The position numbers were made by a program, and so were the translations under genes. From positions 1 through 34,779 of IMG/VR virus record IMGVR_UViG_3300043449_002321: a stretch of DNA of 34,779 nt, one strand, 5' to 3'. The first letter of the stretch is position 1, and each line of letters begins with the position of its first letter. Source of the DNA: a virus. This document shows, piece by piece, positions 22,213-29,836 of the stretch. Below the pieces are notes generated by a model. It was not told the origin of the DNA. It saw nothing but the letters and a program-made list of their open reading frames with translations, and did no database searches.

Positions 22213-22341
22213 CTACTAAGCTCTCGTTCTGTTCTATAGCCAATTATGAAGTCTCTTTGGCTCTTATGAATTGTGGCAAAAAGCCTTGTTTTTTAAGACT
22301 TTTTTATTGTTAATTTGGACCTAGAAAAACATTTGGGAATG

Positions 22342-22350
22342 TGCTATAAA
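22342..22350 (+). promoter_or_regulatory. extended -10 promoter for the helicase gene
   Basis: TGC followed by TATAAA (22345-22350), an extended -10 form, with no good -35. It lies 44 bases before ATG 22395. Confidence 0.4.
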
Positions 22351-22394
22351 ATATCGCATGATAAGCCTAGGTACAGAACAAAGGAGAATTGAGA

Positions 22395-23981
22395 ATGAGT
22401 GAAGAACAATTTCTTGACGATCCCACCTTGGCCGACCCCGATGCAAATGTTGAGTCCAAGTATCATTGGGACGAAGAATTTCAAAGACACGTTGCCGCCC
22501 TGCTTATATCTGATAGGCAGTTTTTATTGCAATCCATTGATCTGGTGAAGCCAAATTATTTCACCAATAAGGCACATTCAAAGGTTTGTGAAGTAGTATT
22601 CAATTTTTTCAAAAAATACAGAATACTTCCTCGCAAGGATTTTATTGTTGCTGAAATCAAATCGCAGCTAAAAGATAATAAAGCTGTGAGTTATTATTTG
22701 GGCGAAGTCAATGTTCTGTTTGATTATTTTCAGCCCGGATTAGAAGCTCGTGAATATCTCCAAGACAAGATTGTTTTCTTTGCAAAAATTCAAGCTGTAA
22801 AGAAAGCATTTCAAGACTCATTGAAGCTTATCGAGAGAGCACCAGAGTCAGAAGATACATGGTCCAAAGTTTATGATGAAATGCGTACTGCAATGCAGAC
22901 GCAACAAAATTTTGATTTGGGCATGGACTACTTCAAATCTTTGCAAGACCGATATGCTGAAAAGTCAGAAGTAGTAGATTCACAAGATCGTTTCGTATTT
23001 GGGTTACCATCAATCGATGTAGAAATCGGTGGTGGCGGATATAGTCGTGGCGAAATCATATCTGTTGTTGCTGGATCAGGTGTTGGCAAATCTGTGATGC
23101 TGGCCTGTATAACTGCAACCAATCTTTGTCGTGGGAAAAAAGGCGTTTACATAACGCTTGAACTTGCCGAATCTAAAGTAGCAGACCGCATGGATGCTAT
23201 TTTGACGGGCTTGCCTGTTCAAAACTTATTAGATCACAAAAATGACATTTTCAAGAAGCTTGAGAATCTTGATAATGTCGATTTAAATTCTGATATTGGA
23301 CCATTGGTGATTAAGCAATTCCCTGCTGGAACTGCTACAGTAAACACAATTCGTGCCTATATCAGTCAGTTACGATTTCAAGGTTTCGACCCTGATTTCG
23401 TAATCGTTGACTACGTCGGGGAAATGGGGCACCATCCCGATTTAAAGAATCATGAATCGAGAGAAAGGACAGTTCGGGAACTTCGTGGTATGGCGATGGA
23501 AGAAAAGCTTTTCATCGCCACTGCTATGCAACCGAACCGAGATGGCAAGAAAGATGGAAAGGGAGACAAGGGCCGTCTGGATGATGATCATTTAGCTGAT
23601 TCGTTCGGTCAAATACGTCCTCTGGACGGCTGTATTTCCCTAAATCAGAACGATACTGAAAAATTCTTGGGAATTGGTCGTGGCTATGTTATTAAGCAAA
23701 GAGATGGAAAAAGCAGATACCAGATTTACCTATCTTTTGATAAGGAAAGTCTGAGAATTCAGGAAATCCATCAAAACGAATACAGGTTGCGTTTAAATGC
23801 TCACAAAGAGTATGCTTCATCAGAAGTAGAGACTGACATGGTTCGTGACATTGACAAGAACAAGAAGGCGTGGAAGCCAAAGGACGAGAAAGAAGAAGAT
23901 CCTGTGGGTGCTGCAATGGAAGGGGATGGTGGCTGGGATAGCTTCTCCGAGATTTGCAACGAACAAGATGATGAAAAATAA
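22395..23981 (+). CDS. dnaB: replicative DNA helicase (DnaB/gp41 type)
   Basis: 528 residues. Start ATG 22395 follows AAAGGAG; an upstream in-frame TTG is less likely. Residues 25-150 resemble the DnaB N-terminal helical domain (AALLISDRQFL, DLVKPNYF). The RecA-like motor starts near 200: Walker A GSGVGKS (227-233), the ITLELAESKVADR segment, Walker B VIVDYVGEM, and the SFGQIRPLDG region, with an arginine-containing KQRDGKSRYQ near the end. A long acidic tail follows residue 490. It unwinds duplex DNA at the fork ahead of the PolA-type polymerase. It heads a plus-strand operon reaching 25967. No separate primase was recognised in the window. Confidence 0.88.
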   Translation: MSEEQFLDDPTLADPDANVESKYHWDEEFQRHVAALLISDRQFLLQSIDLVKPNYFTNKAHSKVCEVVFNFFKKYRILPRKDFIVAEIKSQLKDNKAVSYYLGEVNVLFDYFQPGLEAREYLQDKIVFFAKIQAVKKAFQDSLKLIERAPESEDTWSKVYDEMRTAMQTQQNFDLGMDYFKSLQDRYAEKSEVVDSQDRFVFGLPSIDVEIGGGGYSRGEIISVVAGSGVGKSVMLACITATNLCRGKKGVYITLELAESKVADRMDAILTGLPVQNLLDHKNDIFKKLENLDNVDLNSDIGPLVIKQFPAGTATVNTIRAYISQLRFQGFDPDFVIVDYVGEMGHHPDLKNHESRERTVRELRGMAMEEKLFIATAMQPNRDGKKDGKGDKGRLDDDHLADSFGQIRPLDGCISLNQNDTEKFLGIGRGYVIKQRDGKSRYQIYLSFDKESLRIQEIHQNEYRLRLNAHKEYASSEVETDMVRDIDKNKKAWKPKDEKEEDPVGAAMEGDGGWDSFSEICNEQDDEK

Positions 23982-24081
23982 TTTCTGTTGTGAACTAGAA
24001 ATTATGTTTTGTCGAACATGAACTATGATTTCAATTAGTGCTGGTTACCGACATGAGTCGGGCAAAGCAAGGTAGGTAAAA

Positions 24082-24636
24082 ATGGCAAAAACAGAAAAAC
24101 TTGAGTTTGATAAGTTCTCAGTCGTTATTGACCCTGAGAATCTTAGATTTGATGAATCGTCGTTAAGCTACTACATTCAGACTGAAGGTGGTTATTACGA
24201 CAATTTCGGCAACTATTTAGCTCTGGCCGAAAGAAACCTTCAAAATAAAGAGAATATGCATGAGCGTCTCTTTTGTGAGCGTTTCGCAGAGGCTAAAGAG
24301 TTGGGTGCAAGCGATAAACTCGCTGAAGCTAAGGCTAAGTGTGATGTTGACGTAGTCGCTTTGAAGGACGATATTGTACAAGCTCGTTTCGTGGTAAATC
24401 GTCTCAAGAACCACATTAAAGCGTGGGACAAAAACCATGACAATGCTCAGAGCATGGGACACATGCTGCGTAAGCAGATGGATCGACTCAATGCTGACAT
24501 TATGGGCTCACATGGATGGCAAGGATCAACTCTTGATCAGGATGTATCAAAAGCAGTTGGGTCGTTCGATGCAAAGCCATCAGAACAAGCATCCTCTGGA
24601 TTTGATAGTGGGTTAGGCATAGAAGGCTTGATCTAA
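24082..24636 (+). CDS. UvsY-like recombination mediator candidate
   Basis: 184 residues, largely helical. Residues about 10-130 resemble T4 UvsY in layout: an opening V-x-I-D-x-x-x-L, a Y-x-x-x-G-x-Y helix, a long charged helix region, and R-L-K-N-H-I-K-A-W near the end (UvsY has a comparable Y-W-G-I-L-L-x-x-x-x-x-A-I-K region). UvsY loads the recombinase onto SSB-covered DNA. Context supports this: adjacent to the helicase and a repair glycosylase in a genome with RecA and gp32-like genes. Sequence resemblance is weak, so another ssDNA-binding accessory or helicase loader is possible. Its stop overlaps the next start (TAATG). Confidence 0.45.
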   Translation: MAKTEKLEFDKFSVVIDPENLRFDESSLSYYIQTEGGYYDNFGNYLALAERNLQNKENMHERLFCERFAEAKELGASDKLAEAKAKCDVDVVALKDDIVQARFVVNRLKNHIKAWDKNHDNAQSMGHMLRKQMDRLNADIMGSHGWQGSTLDQDVSKAVGSFDAKPSEQASSGFDSGLGIEGLI

Positions 24637-25247
24637 TGATTGATCCTGTAATAGTGACCAACTTTCAAAGAAGCTCTTCCGAACTAGAAGAGCTTCTTCT
24701 TTTTTGCATAGCAGTTGCAGGAAAAAATGCTACCAGAACTTCAGTCATGCTAGAGCAACTTTTGGAATATGGTCGGGATTATTGTCAGGGCACACCTTTT
24801 GATATAATCAAAAAATTAAATGAGGTAGCGGATCTGCCTCTTTTAATGAAAAATTTCGGCTTTGGTTGTTACACCCACAAATCCAAGGGATTTATTGAAG
24901 CGGCTTATTCAGGCTTGGATTTGGCCAAATGTACAGCAGAAGATTTGGAAAAGATTCATGGAGTAGGGATGAAAACCTCCAGATACTTCTTACTTCATAG
25001 CAGAAAAAATGCTCGTGTTGCCTGTCTAGATACTCATGTATTGAAATGGCTTGCTAGGCACAGTGGTTTGAAAGTTCCTAAGCAAAGTCCAACCAAAAAC
25101 AAGTATAGAGAATTAGAACAGGTATTTCTGAAGGTGTCTGAAGCCCTACAGATTGATCCTGCTGATCTTGATCTTAAGATCTGGAACATGAGTAGGGGAA
25201 CTGATGAAGAATCATTGGCTAAAAGTTTATCGATCCAAGAACAATAA
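24636..25247 (+). CDS. HhH-GPD DNA glycosylase/AP lyase (EndoIII/OGG-like)
   Basis: 203 residues. The helix-hairpin-helix at residues 105-115 reads KIHGVGMKTSR, with Lys113 at the position of the EndoIII catalytic lysine; the GPD aspartate is Asp132 in ACLDTHV. No 4Fe-4S cysteines follow. The family excises damaged bases, and with the lysine can also cut the strand. It sits in the helicase operon (one-base overlap with the upstream stop), fitting a base-excision or anti-damage role. A specialised role, such as removing modified bases from host DNA, cannot be excluded. Confidence 0.8.
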   Translation: MIDPVIVTNFQRSSSELEELLLFCIAVAGKNATRTSVMLEQLLEYGRDYCQGTPFDIIKKLNEVADLPLLMKNFGFGCYTHKSKGFIEAAYSGLDLAKCTAEDLEKIHGVGMKTSRYFLLHSRKNARVACLDTHVLKWLARHSGLKVPKQSPTKNKYRELEQVFLKVSEALQIDPADLDLKIWNMSRGTDEESLAKSLSIQEQ

Positions 25248-25623
25248 ATTCTATACTGCCGAATTTACAGATAGTGGATTTTTCATTTTGAAGCCCCGAA
25301 AGATTGAGTTAGCAAATTCCCAATCTTTTGATCACGGCCAAATAAGTTCCCAAGGCAAATTGGGGATGTTATTTAAGGGAGCGTTCATTACGACTTATAC
25401 AGATCCCGAGATGATTTCTTTCTTAAGCAGAGTAAAGCAAAGCATGTCTCATTGGCTGTGTAAACTCAAGCAATATAAATTTGGATCGAGTGACACAATA
25501 GTCGAAGAGGTTTATTGTTGTGAATTGAGTAAATTGAGTTTTGATTCGATAGGAGTTGGAAATACAATCCATGACGTAAAAGTTGCTTTCAATTATAGTC
25601 AAATGACTAAATATTCAGTATGA
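25204..25623 (+). CDS. hypothetical protein
   Basis: 139 residues, not recognised. ATG 25204 follows AGGGGA five bases upstream, giving a 44-base overlap with the glycosylase gene; the stop overlaps the next start as ATGA, so three genes are tightly coupled. Beta-rich with basic N-terminus (KVYRSKNNKFYTAEF). No motif visible. Shares the operon with repair genes. Confidence 0.65.
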   Translation: MKNHWLKVYRSKNNKFYTAEFTDSGFFILKPRKIELANSQSFDHGQISSQGKLGMLFKGAFITTYTDPEMISFLSRVKQSMSHWLCKLKQYKFGSSDTIVEEVYCCELSKLSFDSIGVGNTIHDVKVAFNYSQMTKYSV

Positions 25624-25967
25624 CAACAAATAATGAAAACCTAGATTTGATTTATCGTCGAGTTTCGATTCTTGAAATGATCGAGAAGATTAAGAGTTGT
25701 GGTATGTTGTGGCACAAAGTGGCTCCTAACACATATCAATCGACGTATATTGTTGCTGATGATGTTTGGGATTTGAATATAAGCAAAAATTATCACAATG
25801 GTGTTATCACCATAGATTTTAGAAAGAACACTTCATATTTCTATACAATAGATTCTGATGTTGATTCGGGAATCAAGCAACTTTTTGAAGATATTGAAGG
25901 TGATGAAGATTTCCAAAAAGATAGACAGTTGTTGCGAGACGTGAGCGGAATTCCAACCTGTCATTAA
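25620..25967 (+). CDS. small protein paralogous to the N-terminal domain of the 3982 gene product
   Basis: 115 residues. Most of it aligns with residues 12-112 of the protein at 3982-4911: shared E-K-x-K-S-C-G, aromatic W-[HN], P-x-x-Y-x-x-x-Y, an LF-x-[ED]-I-E stretch and a terminal C-H. This establishes a phage-encoded domain family that exists both alone and fused to a beta-rich domain. Function not recognised. The start overlaps the upstream stop (ATGA). The operon ends at the terminator at 26147-26184. Confidence 0.7.
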   Translation: MTTNNENLDLIYRRVSILEMIEKIKSCGMLWHKVAPNTYQSTYIVADDVWDLNISKNYHNGVITIDFRKNTSYFYTIDSDVDSGIKQLFEDIEGDEDFQKDRQLLRDVSGIPTCH

Positions 25968-25996
25968 TCCATTTCTTAGTAAGCATAAATACTATG

Positions 25997-26184
25997 TCGT
26001 TCGTTGTTCTCAATTTTGTGATAAGTTGATACTAACCCTGATGATGTAGCATCTTCAATATTGGGAGAGGAAATAGCTTACAGGGACTTCTGATGATATC
26101 TCGATATGTCAAGAAGTGTGTTAGCCTCAAGGCAATAACAAGCCGAAAGCCGCCTATCGTTGCGTTGACATAGGCGGCTTTTTT
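25997..26184 (+). ncRNA. small RNA candidate with terminal rho-independent terminator
   Basis: The 242-base gap holds no convincing gene but a CATAAATA box (25984-25991), helices CCCTG/CAGGG (26036-26040/26081-26085) and ACTTCT/AGAAGT (26086-26091/26112-26117), then a terminator stem AAGCCGCCTAT/ATAGGCGGCTT (26147-26157/26170-26180) with a T run. Could be a stand-alone RNA or simply the 3' tail of the helicase operon. Confidence 0.35.
26147..26184 (+). terminator. rho-independent terminator
   Basis: Eleven-base-pair stem with 12-base loop followed by TTTT (six T in a row counting the last stem bases); it ends the helicase operon or the small RNA before it. Confidence 0.8.
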
Positions 26185-26209
26185 CATATAATTTGCCAAG
26201 AGGTAAATT

Positions 26210-26635
26210 ATGAATAAAATTATTGACATCGAAGTTTTGCCAAAATCAAAGGCCAAAGAATTCTCTTCTGATAATCCTTGGGCAGCAATATCGGTATCAT
26301 CCGATCCATATCAATTCGCAGACTTGCAAACAGAAAACCGAGCAGGTTTGTTGCAATTGTGTTTTTTAGATAGGAACTTTGAAGATCCTTCAAATTTTAG
26401 TGCTGTTCAAGCAAATCAAATCATTGATTTTGTTTTCTTTACTTTGCCGAAAATAGAAAGTCTTTTGATTCACTGTGAAGCGGGTGTTTCTCGTTCACCG
26501 GCTATTGCTGCTGCTGTGTCTGTGATGCTTTGGGGTGCAAATACAGACAGATTGTATTTCAAAAACTATACACCAAATACATTTGTCTATAACAAGTTAT
26601 TAGAGACTTATCATAGTAGAGTTAACGGTGATTAG
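26210..26635 (+). CDS. protein tyrosine/dual-specificity phosphatase-like
   Basis: 141 residues. The phosphatase signature C-x5-R is intact: HCEAGVSRS at residues 88-96 (Cys89 nucleophile, Arg95). A candidate general acid is Asp54 or Asp59 in LDRNFEDP. Length and layout fit compact DSP/Cdc14-like enzymes of phages and bacteria, which remove phosphate from proteins or other phosphoesters. AGAGG precedes ATG 26210. It converges with a minus-strand unknown, overlapping its end by 14 bases. Substrate unknown. Confidence 0.75.
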   Translation: MNKIIDIEVLPKSKAKEFSSDNPWAAISVSSDPYQFADLQTENRAGLLQLCFLDRNFEDPSNFSAVQANQIIDFVFFTLPKIESLLIHCEAGVSRSPAIAAAVSVMLWGANTDRLYFKNYTPNTFVYNKLLETYHSRVNGD

Positions 26636-26903
26636 CCATAACTGAGGCGATCCAATTATACACTTCTTCTACGTCATCTTTGCTTGTTGCTATATGTTCA
26701 CTTGCCCAATCATGCCCCTCATCGAGCATTTGGTCAATTTTCTTTTTATCCATCGACAAGAGTTTATCTACTTTTTCTTTGATGGTATGTAAGTTTGAGA
26801 AGAACATATAGTGTTTGATGTCGCCTTTACCTCGACCCTCTTCATAAACTTCGTTTTCAGATAGCATACCTGAAAGGTATAGCATTTCATTGACTTTATC
26901 CAT
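26622..26903 (-). CDS. hypothetical acidic protein
   Basis: 93 residues from ATG 26903, preceded by TTGGAG eight bases upstream; an in-frame TTG at 26915 is less likely. Helical, highly charged, with EGRGKGDIKHYMFF and HDWASEH segments. Not recognised. Converges with the phosphatase gene. Confidence 0.65.
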   Translation of the reverse strand: MDKVNEMLYLSGMLSENEVYEEGRGKGDIKHYMFFSNLHTIKEKVDKLLSMDKKKIDQMLDEGHDWASEHIATSKDDVEEVYNWIASVMANHR

Positions 26904-27051
26904 TTTTGACTCCAATTTTTTTGGTACAAATATCTATGATCCTAAATGAAATTTGATTATTGATTCATATATTATGATGAAGGTGTGGACCAGTACGGAC
27001 ACACAGCAACTGTAGCTAATTGTGGCACAGTTTAATAATTTGGAGGTCGAT

Positions 27052-27513
27052 ATGACTAGAGGACTTGTTCCTATGAGAGATGATCTTTTGTTTCCTCTCG
27101 AACAACATTTCAATAAATTCTTTGATGAATTTTTCAACAAAGAATCTTTCAATAGTGTCGGAAAAAATTCTAGTTTTCCGAAAATGAACGCCTACGAAAA
27201 AGACGGCGAATTAGTTCTTACCGTATCTGTTTCAGGTATGACGGCTGATGATTTGAGTGTCGAAGTAAGCCCTGACAATGTGCTTAAACTTCGTGGTCGC
27301 ATGTCGGAACAATATCATTCCCCAGAGGATTCCCGCCAGTATCTGCGTGAATTGAGAACATCGGCATTTGAGCGTAGTCTTCAGTTGCCCGGAAATCTCG
27401 TGGGTGATCCTAAAGCGTCAATTAAAGATGGAATTTTAACTCTGCGTTGGAAGCTTAAAGGTAAAGAGCCTTTAAAGCCGCAGAATAAGCTCATTGCCAT
27501 CACAACTGAATAA
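27052..27513 (+). CDS. small heat-shock protein (Hsp20/alpha-crystallin)
   Basis: 153 residues from ATG 27052, chosen because TTGGAGG precedes it; an in-frame GTG at 27022 is less likely. The alpha-crystallin domain spans about residues 40-135: MNAYEKDGELVLTVSVSGM, R-G-R, FERSLQLPGNL, and the signature D-G-I-L-T-L-R-W. A C-terminal I/L-x-I-type motif (LIAI) is present. ATP-independent holdase that keeps unfolding proteins soluble; phage copies occur in large T4-like genomes. It is followed by a strong terminator (27634-27671), so it is likely a single-gene unit. Confidence 0.88.
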   Translation: MTRGLVPMRDDLLFPLEQHFNKFFDEFFNKESFNSVGKNSSFPKMNAYEKDGELVLTVSVSGMTADDLSVEVSPDNVLKLRGRMSEQYHSPEDSRQYLRELRTSAFERSLQLPGNLVGDPKASIKDGILTLRWKLKGKEPLKPQNKLIAITTE

Positions 27514-27633
27514 TTTTAGTTTGGTACTACTATGTTATTTTAGATGGCAAGTGTTGTTCTGGGTTGTTTAAAACTCGGTGTGACATTGACTGCGGCTACC
27601 GGGACAGGATGTTCCATTTAATCTCCATCTGCT

Positions 27634-27671
27634 GAGCGTCGGGAAAATTTCTTCCCGACGCTCTTTTGTTT
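27634..27671 (+). terminator. rho-independent terminator after hsp20
   Basis: A perfect 12-bp stem GAGCGTCGGGAA/TTCCCGACGCTC (27634-27645/27652-27663) followed by TTTTGTTT. The rest of the gap after hsp20 contains only a weak 25-codon frame at 27544-27621 without ribosome site. Confidence 0.85.
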
Positions 27672-27674
27672 AAT

Positions 27675-28274
27675 ATGGAGATACTATTAGAAAAAGTTCG
27701 TAACGAATTCCAGAATCGTTCAATCTCAACTGATGTCTTATTGCCAAATGTAAAAGTGGTGAATTTGACTTCTAAAGATTCACCGGCATTTAATGATCCA
27801 AAATATTTACCATTTTACTACAGGCTTGGATGTCAGGTAAAAGTCTCTAATGCAATCCAAATTGGATCTAAACTGGGTTTAGTAGGGGCTTCTTTCACTA
27901 AAGGTTGCAAATCATTGGAAGAGTGGATTGTTGTTGAAAATAAAAGCTTGAACCACAGATTTGTTGAATCAAACTTAAAGTTATGTGGGTGCAAGAAAGT
28001 GGTGTTTTTTGACTTTGATTCTGCTAATAATATTTCTCCTGTAAAAATAGACAAAAAAGCTGACATCGCTTTTTTGTCTGAGTGTTTTGATAGTAAACAA
28101 ACTGATATTTACTTAGATTTCTTGTGGAATATCCTGAAGAGTGATAGTTTTTTGGTAGTGGATTATCTTGAGGACACACAGGTATCTGAGAGCTTTCAAA
28201 AGTTTTGTGTCATAAAAAATAGGGAACCGACCTTATTTAAAACACGATATGGAATTGGTGTCTTGCAGAAATAA
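27675..28274 (+). CDS. hypothetical protein, possible methyltransferase fold
   Basis: 199 residues from ATG 27675. It starts three bases after the T run of a terminator and has no ribosome site, so how it is expressed is unclear. The order of predicted elements (IQIGSKLGLVGASF, an acidic ENK, KADIAFLSECFD, then L-K-S-D-S-F-L-V-V-D-Y) resembles class I SAM-dependent methyltransferases with a Gly-rich loop and the xD motif, but the Gly motif is degenerate. Treat as unproven. The end overlaps no conserved gene. Confidence 0.5.
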   Translation: MEILLEKVRNEFQNRSISTDVLLPNVKVVNLTSKDSPAFNDPKYLPFYYRLGCQVKVSNAIQIGSKLGLVGASFTKGCKSLEEWIVVENKSLNHRFVESNLKLCGCKKVVFFDFDSANNISPVKIDKKADIAFLSECFDSKQTDIYLDFLWNILKSDSFLVVDYLEDTQVSESFQKFCVIKNREPTLFKTRYGIGVLQK

Positions 28275-28284
28275 CGAGGCAATC

Positions 28285-29157
28285 ATGGGATTTGAAGTTA
28301 AATACACTTATCACCCAAGAAAAGAAGAGGGTGGTTATGATACAGATCAAAAAGAAGAAAAACTGGTAAAGGTTGGAAAGCCTTTTGATGACACTCCTAT
28401 GGAAAAAGTTGCGGCTGCAATTATGGCTCAACTTGCACGTAGAGACATTTGGGTTGTAGACGTACAAGTCGCTGAATTGGTTCGAAAGGAAATTACTTTT
28501 AAAGAATGCAAGGATGGAAAAGGCATTACACTTAAGGGCAAAAGATATTCATTCAATGAAGCTGCTCAAATGATCGCAGAAGATGTTGTTGAAGAAATGC
28601 CCATAGTTCCACAAGGAATGCAACCACATGAGATGATTGCAATTCAAAAGCAATCGCAAAACATTGATGATTTGTACTCAAATCCCAATAAAGCAGCACC
28701 TGTTCAAAAAACTCCACAAACACCGATTAATCAAAATCGTGTAATTTACAAGGTGATTTTTGATCCTTCAATTCATTATATTCCAGAGGCTAAACGTCTT
28801 GGCTTGCGTTTTACCCAAGATAAGGAATATCCTGTGCATCAAGTAATACAACACCCTACAGGTAAACTTGAAATGCAAAAAATTGCGGTCACTGATGATG
28901 TGGGTCGAGTTGTTACAGTAGATGAGAAATTCTTTACGACATCAGGGACGGGGCTGCTTGCTGACAAGCAGCTAAACTTTTCAGGATCAACAGGACGGCA
29001 AGTTAGAAAGCCCAAACTTGCATTCGAAGACCAAATGGTCATGGACACAACAGATCCGAGAGTGGTTAGTGCGTCGAATCAAGGGTTCCCAGTAGATGAT
29101 GGTTCAATCCCTGATAATTTGATGGCTGTACCTGATATTCGTGCGGGTCGTAGATAA
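28285..29157 (+). CDS. hypothetical protein
   Basis: 290 residues from ATG 28285 (GAGG six bases upstream; an earlier in-frame ATG at 28249 overlaps the previous gene). N-terminal half mixed alpha/beta and lysine-rich; a Pro/Gln linker near residues 135-150; C-terminal half begins VIYKVIFDPS and is followed by VTDDVGRVVTVDEKFFTT and a disordered tail. Not recognised, but it heads the run leading to SSB and RecA, so a replication-linked role is possible. Confidence 0.65.
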   Translation: MGFEVKYTYHPRKEEGGYDTDQKEEKLVKVGKPFDDTPMEKVAAAIMAQLARRDIWVVDVQVAELVRKEITFKECKDGKGITLKGKRYSFNEAAQMIAEDVVEEMPIVPQGMQPHEMIAIQKQSQNIDDLYSNPNKAAPVQKTPQTPINQNRVIYKVIFDPSIHYIPEAKRLGLRFTQDKEYPVHQVIQHPTGKLEMQKIAVTDDVGRVVTVDEKFFTTSGTGLLADKQLNFSGSTGRQVRKPKLAFEDQMVMDTTDPRVVSASNQGFPVDDGSIPDNLMAVPDIRAGRR

Positions 29158-29190
29158 TTTAAGGTCGAAAATTTAAGAAAGGGAAAAACC

Positions 29191-29706
29191 ATGAGTAAAA
29201 TGTCGCCAAGAAAATTAAAGAAGAAAAAAGAACGAGAAAAAGAAGCTCACAAAAAAGTATTGGCTCGCAGAGAAGCACTTCGAGCACCAAAAATTGAAGA
29301 AAACAAGCTTCGTAAAAAAATGAAACGCATTGGCAAATTGCAAAAAGACATGGATGGTTTGAGCCAATGGGCTGATGATGTTTTGCTTAAAATGAATGAC
29401 AAAACATTAAGTCAACTGGAAAGAAACGCTCAAATTCTCAAGGCTTTGGAGGCAGAGCATGAAGCTGATAGAGAAAAGAAACAAAAGTTGAATTTGGATT
29501 TGGAGTCTAAAGGGTTATTTGGATTACAGGACAAATTGAGTTATCTCCACAATGAGTTGGTTGAGCAGCAAAAATCTGCTGGATTTGATTCATTTGAAGA
29601 AGCAGAATTGGTTAAGGCGACAAAACCTCGCAAAGAAGTTGCAGAGGTAACTGTTCTTAAAGCTAGTGATTGCGAAACCACAGAAGTTAGCCCAAGTGAA
29701 GTTTAA
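29191..29706 (+). CDS. hypothetical coiled-coil protein
   Basis: 171 residues, more than half Lys/Glu/Arg/Ala/Leu. Residues 1-60 are very basic (KKKKEREKEAHKK), residues 60-130 form a long predicted coiled coil, and the last 30 are acidic/Val-rich. Good ribosome site (AAAGGG). No family recognised. Between an unknown and the SSB gene; could be a DNA-bound or scaffold-like accessory protein, but low-complexity makes any guess weak. Confidence 0.65.
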   Translation: MSKMSPRKLKKKKEREKEAHKKVLARREALRAPKIEENKLRKKMKRIGKLQKDMDGLSQWADDVLLKMNDKTLSQLERNAQILKALEAEHEADREKKQKLNLDLESKGLFGLQDKLSYLHNELVEQQKSAGFDSFEEAELVKATKPRKEVAEVTVLKASDCETTEVSPSEV

Positions 29707-29733
29707 GAAATTTGAAAATCATCTTAAAGTTCC

Positions 29734-29762
29734 TTGACTCATTCTCCGATAAGTTCTATAAG
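29734..29762 (+). promoter_or_regulatory. strong sigma70 promoter for SSB (and RecA)
   Basis: TTGACT (29734-29739), exactly 17 bases, TATAAG (29757-29762); 74 bases before ATG 29837. The best-formed promoter in the window, as expected for an abundant early SSB. Confidence 0.7.
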
Positions 29763-29836
29763 ATTACATCGTTCACGTTTTAGCCAGACGATGGACTTAC
29801 AAATGTCGAACCTTTAGAAAAGTACGGAGGATTACA

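Noticed and set aside
26975-27050. RNA thermometer before hsp20
   Set aside because: Only a 5-bp GTGTG/CACAC hairpin is seen, and it does not sequester the GGAGG ribosome site.
27544-27621. 25-codon hydrophobic ORF after hsp20
   Set aside because: No ribosome site and too short to separate from chance.
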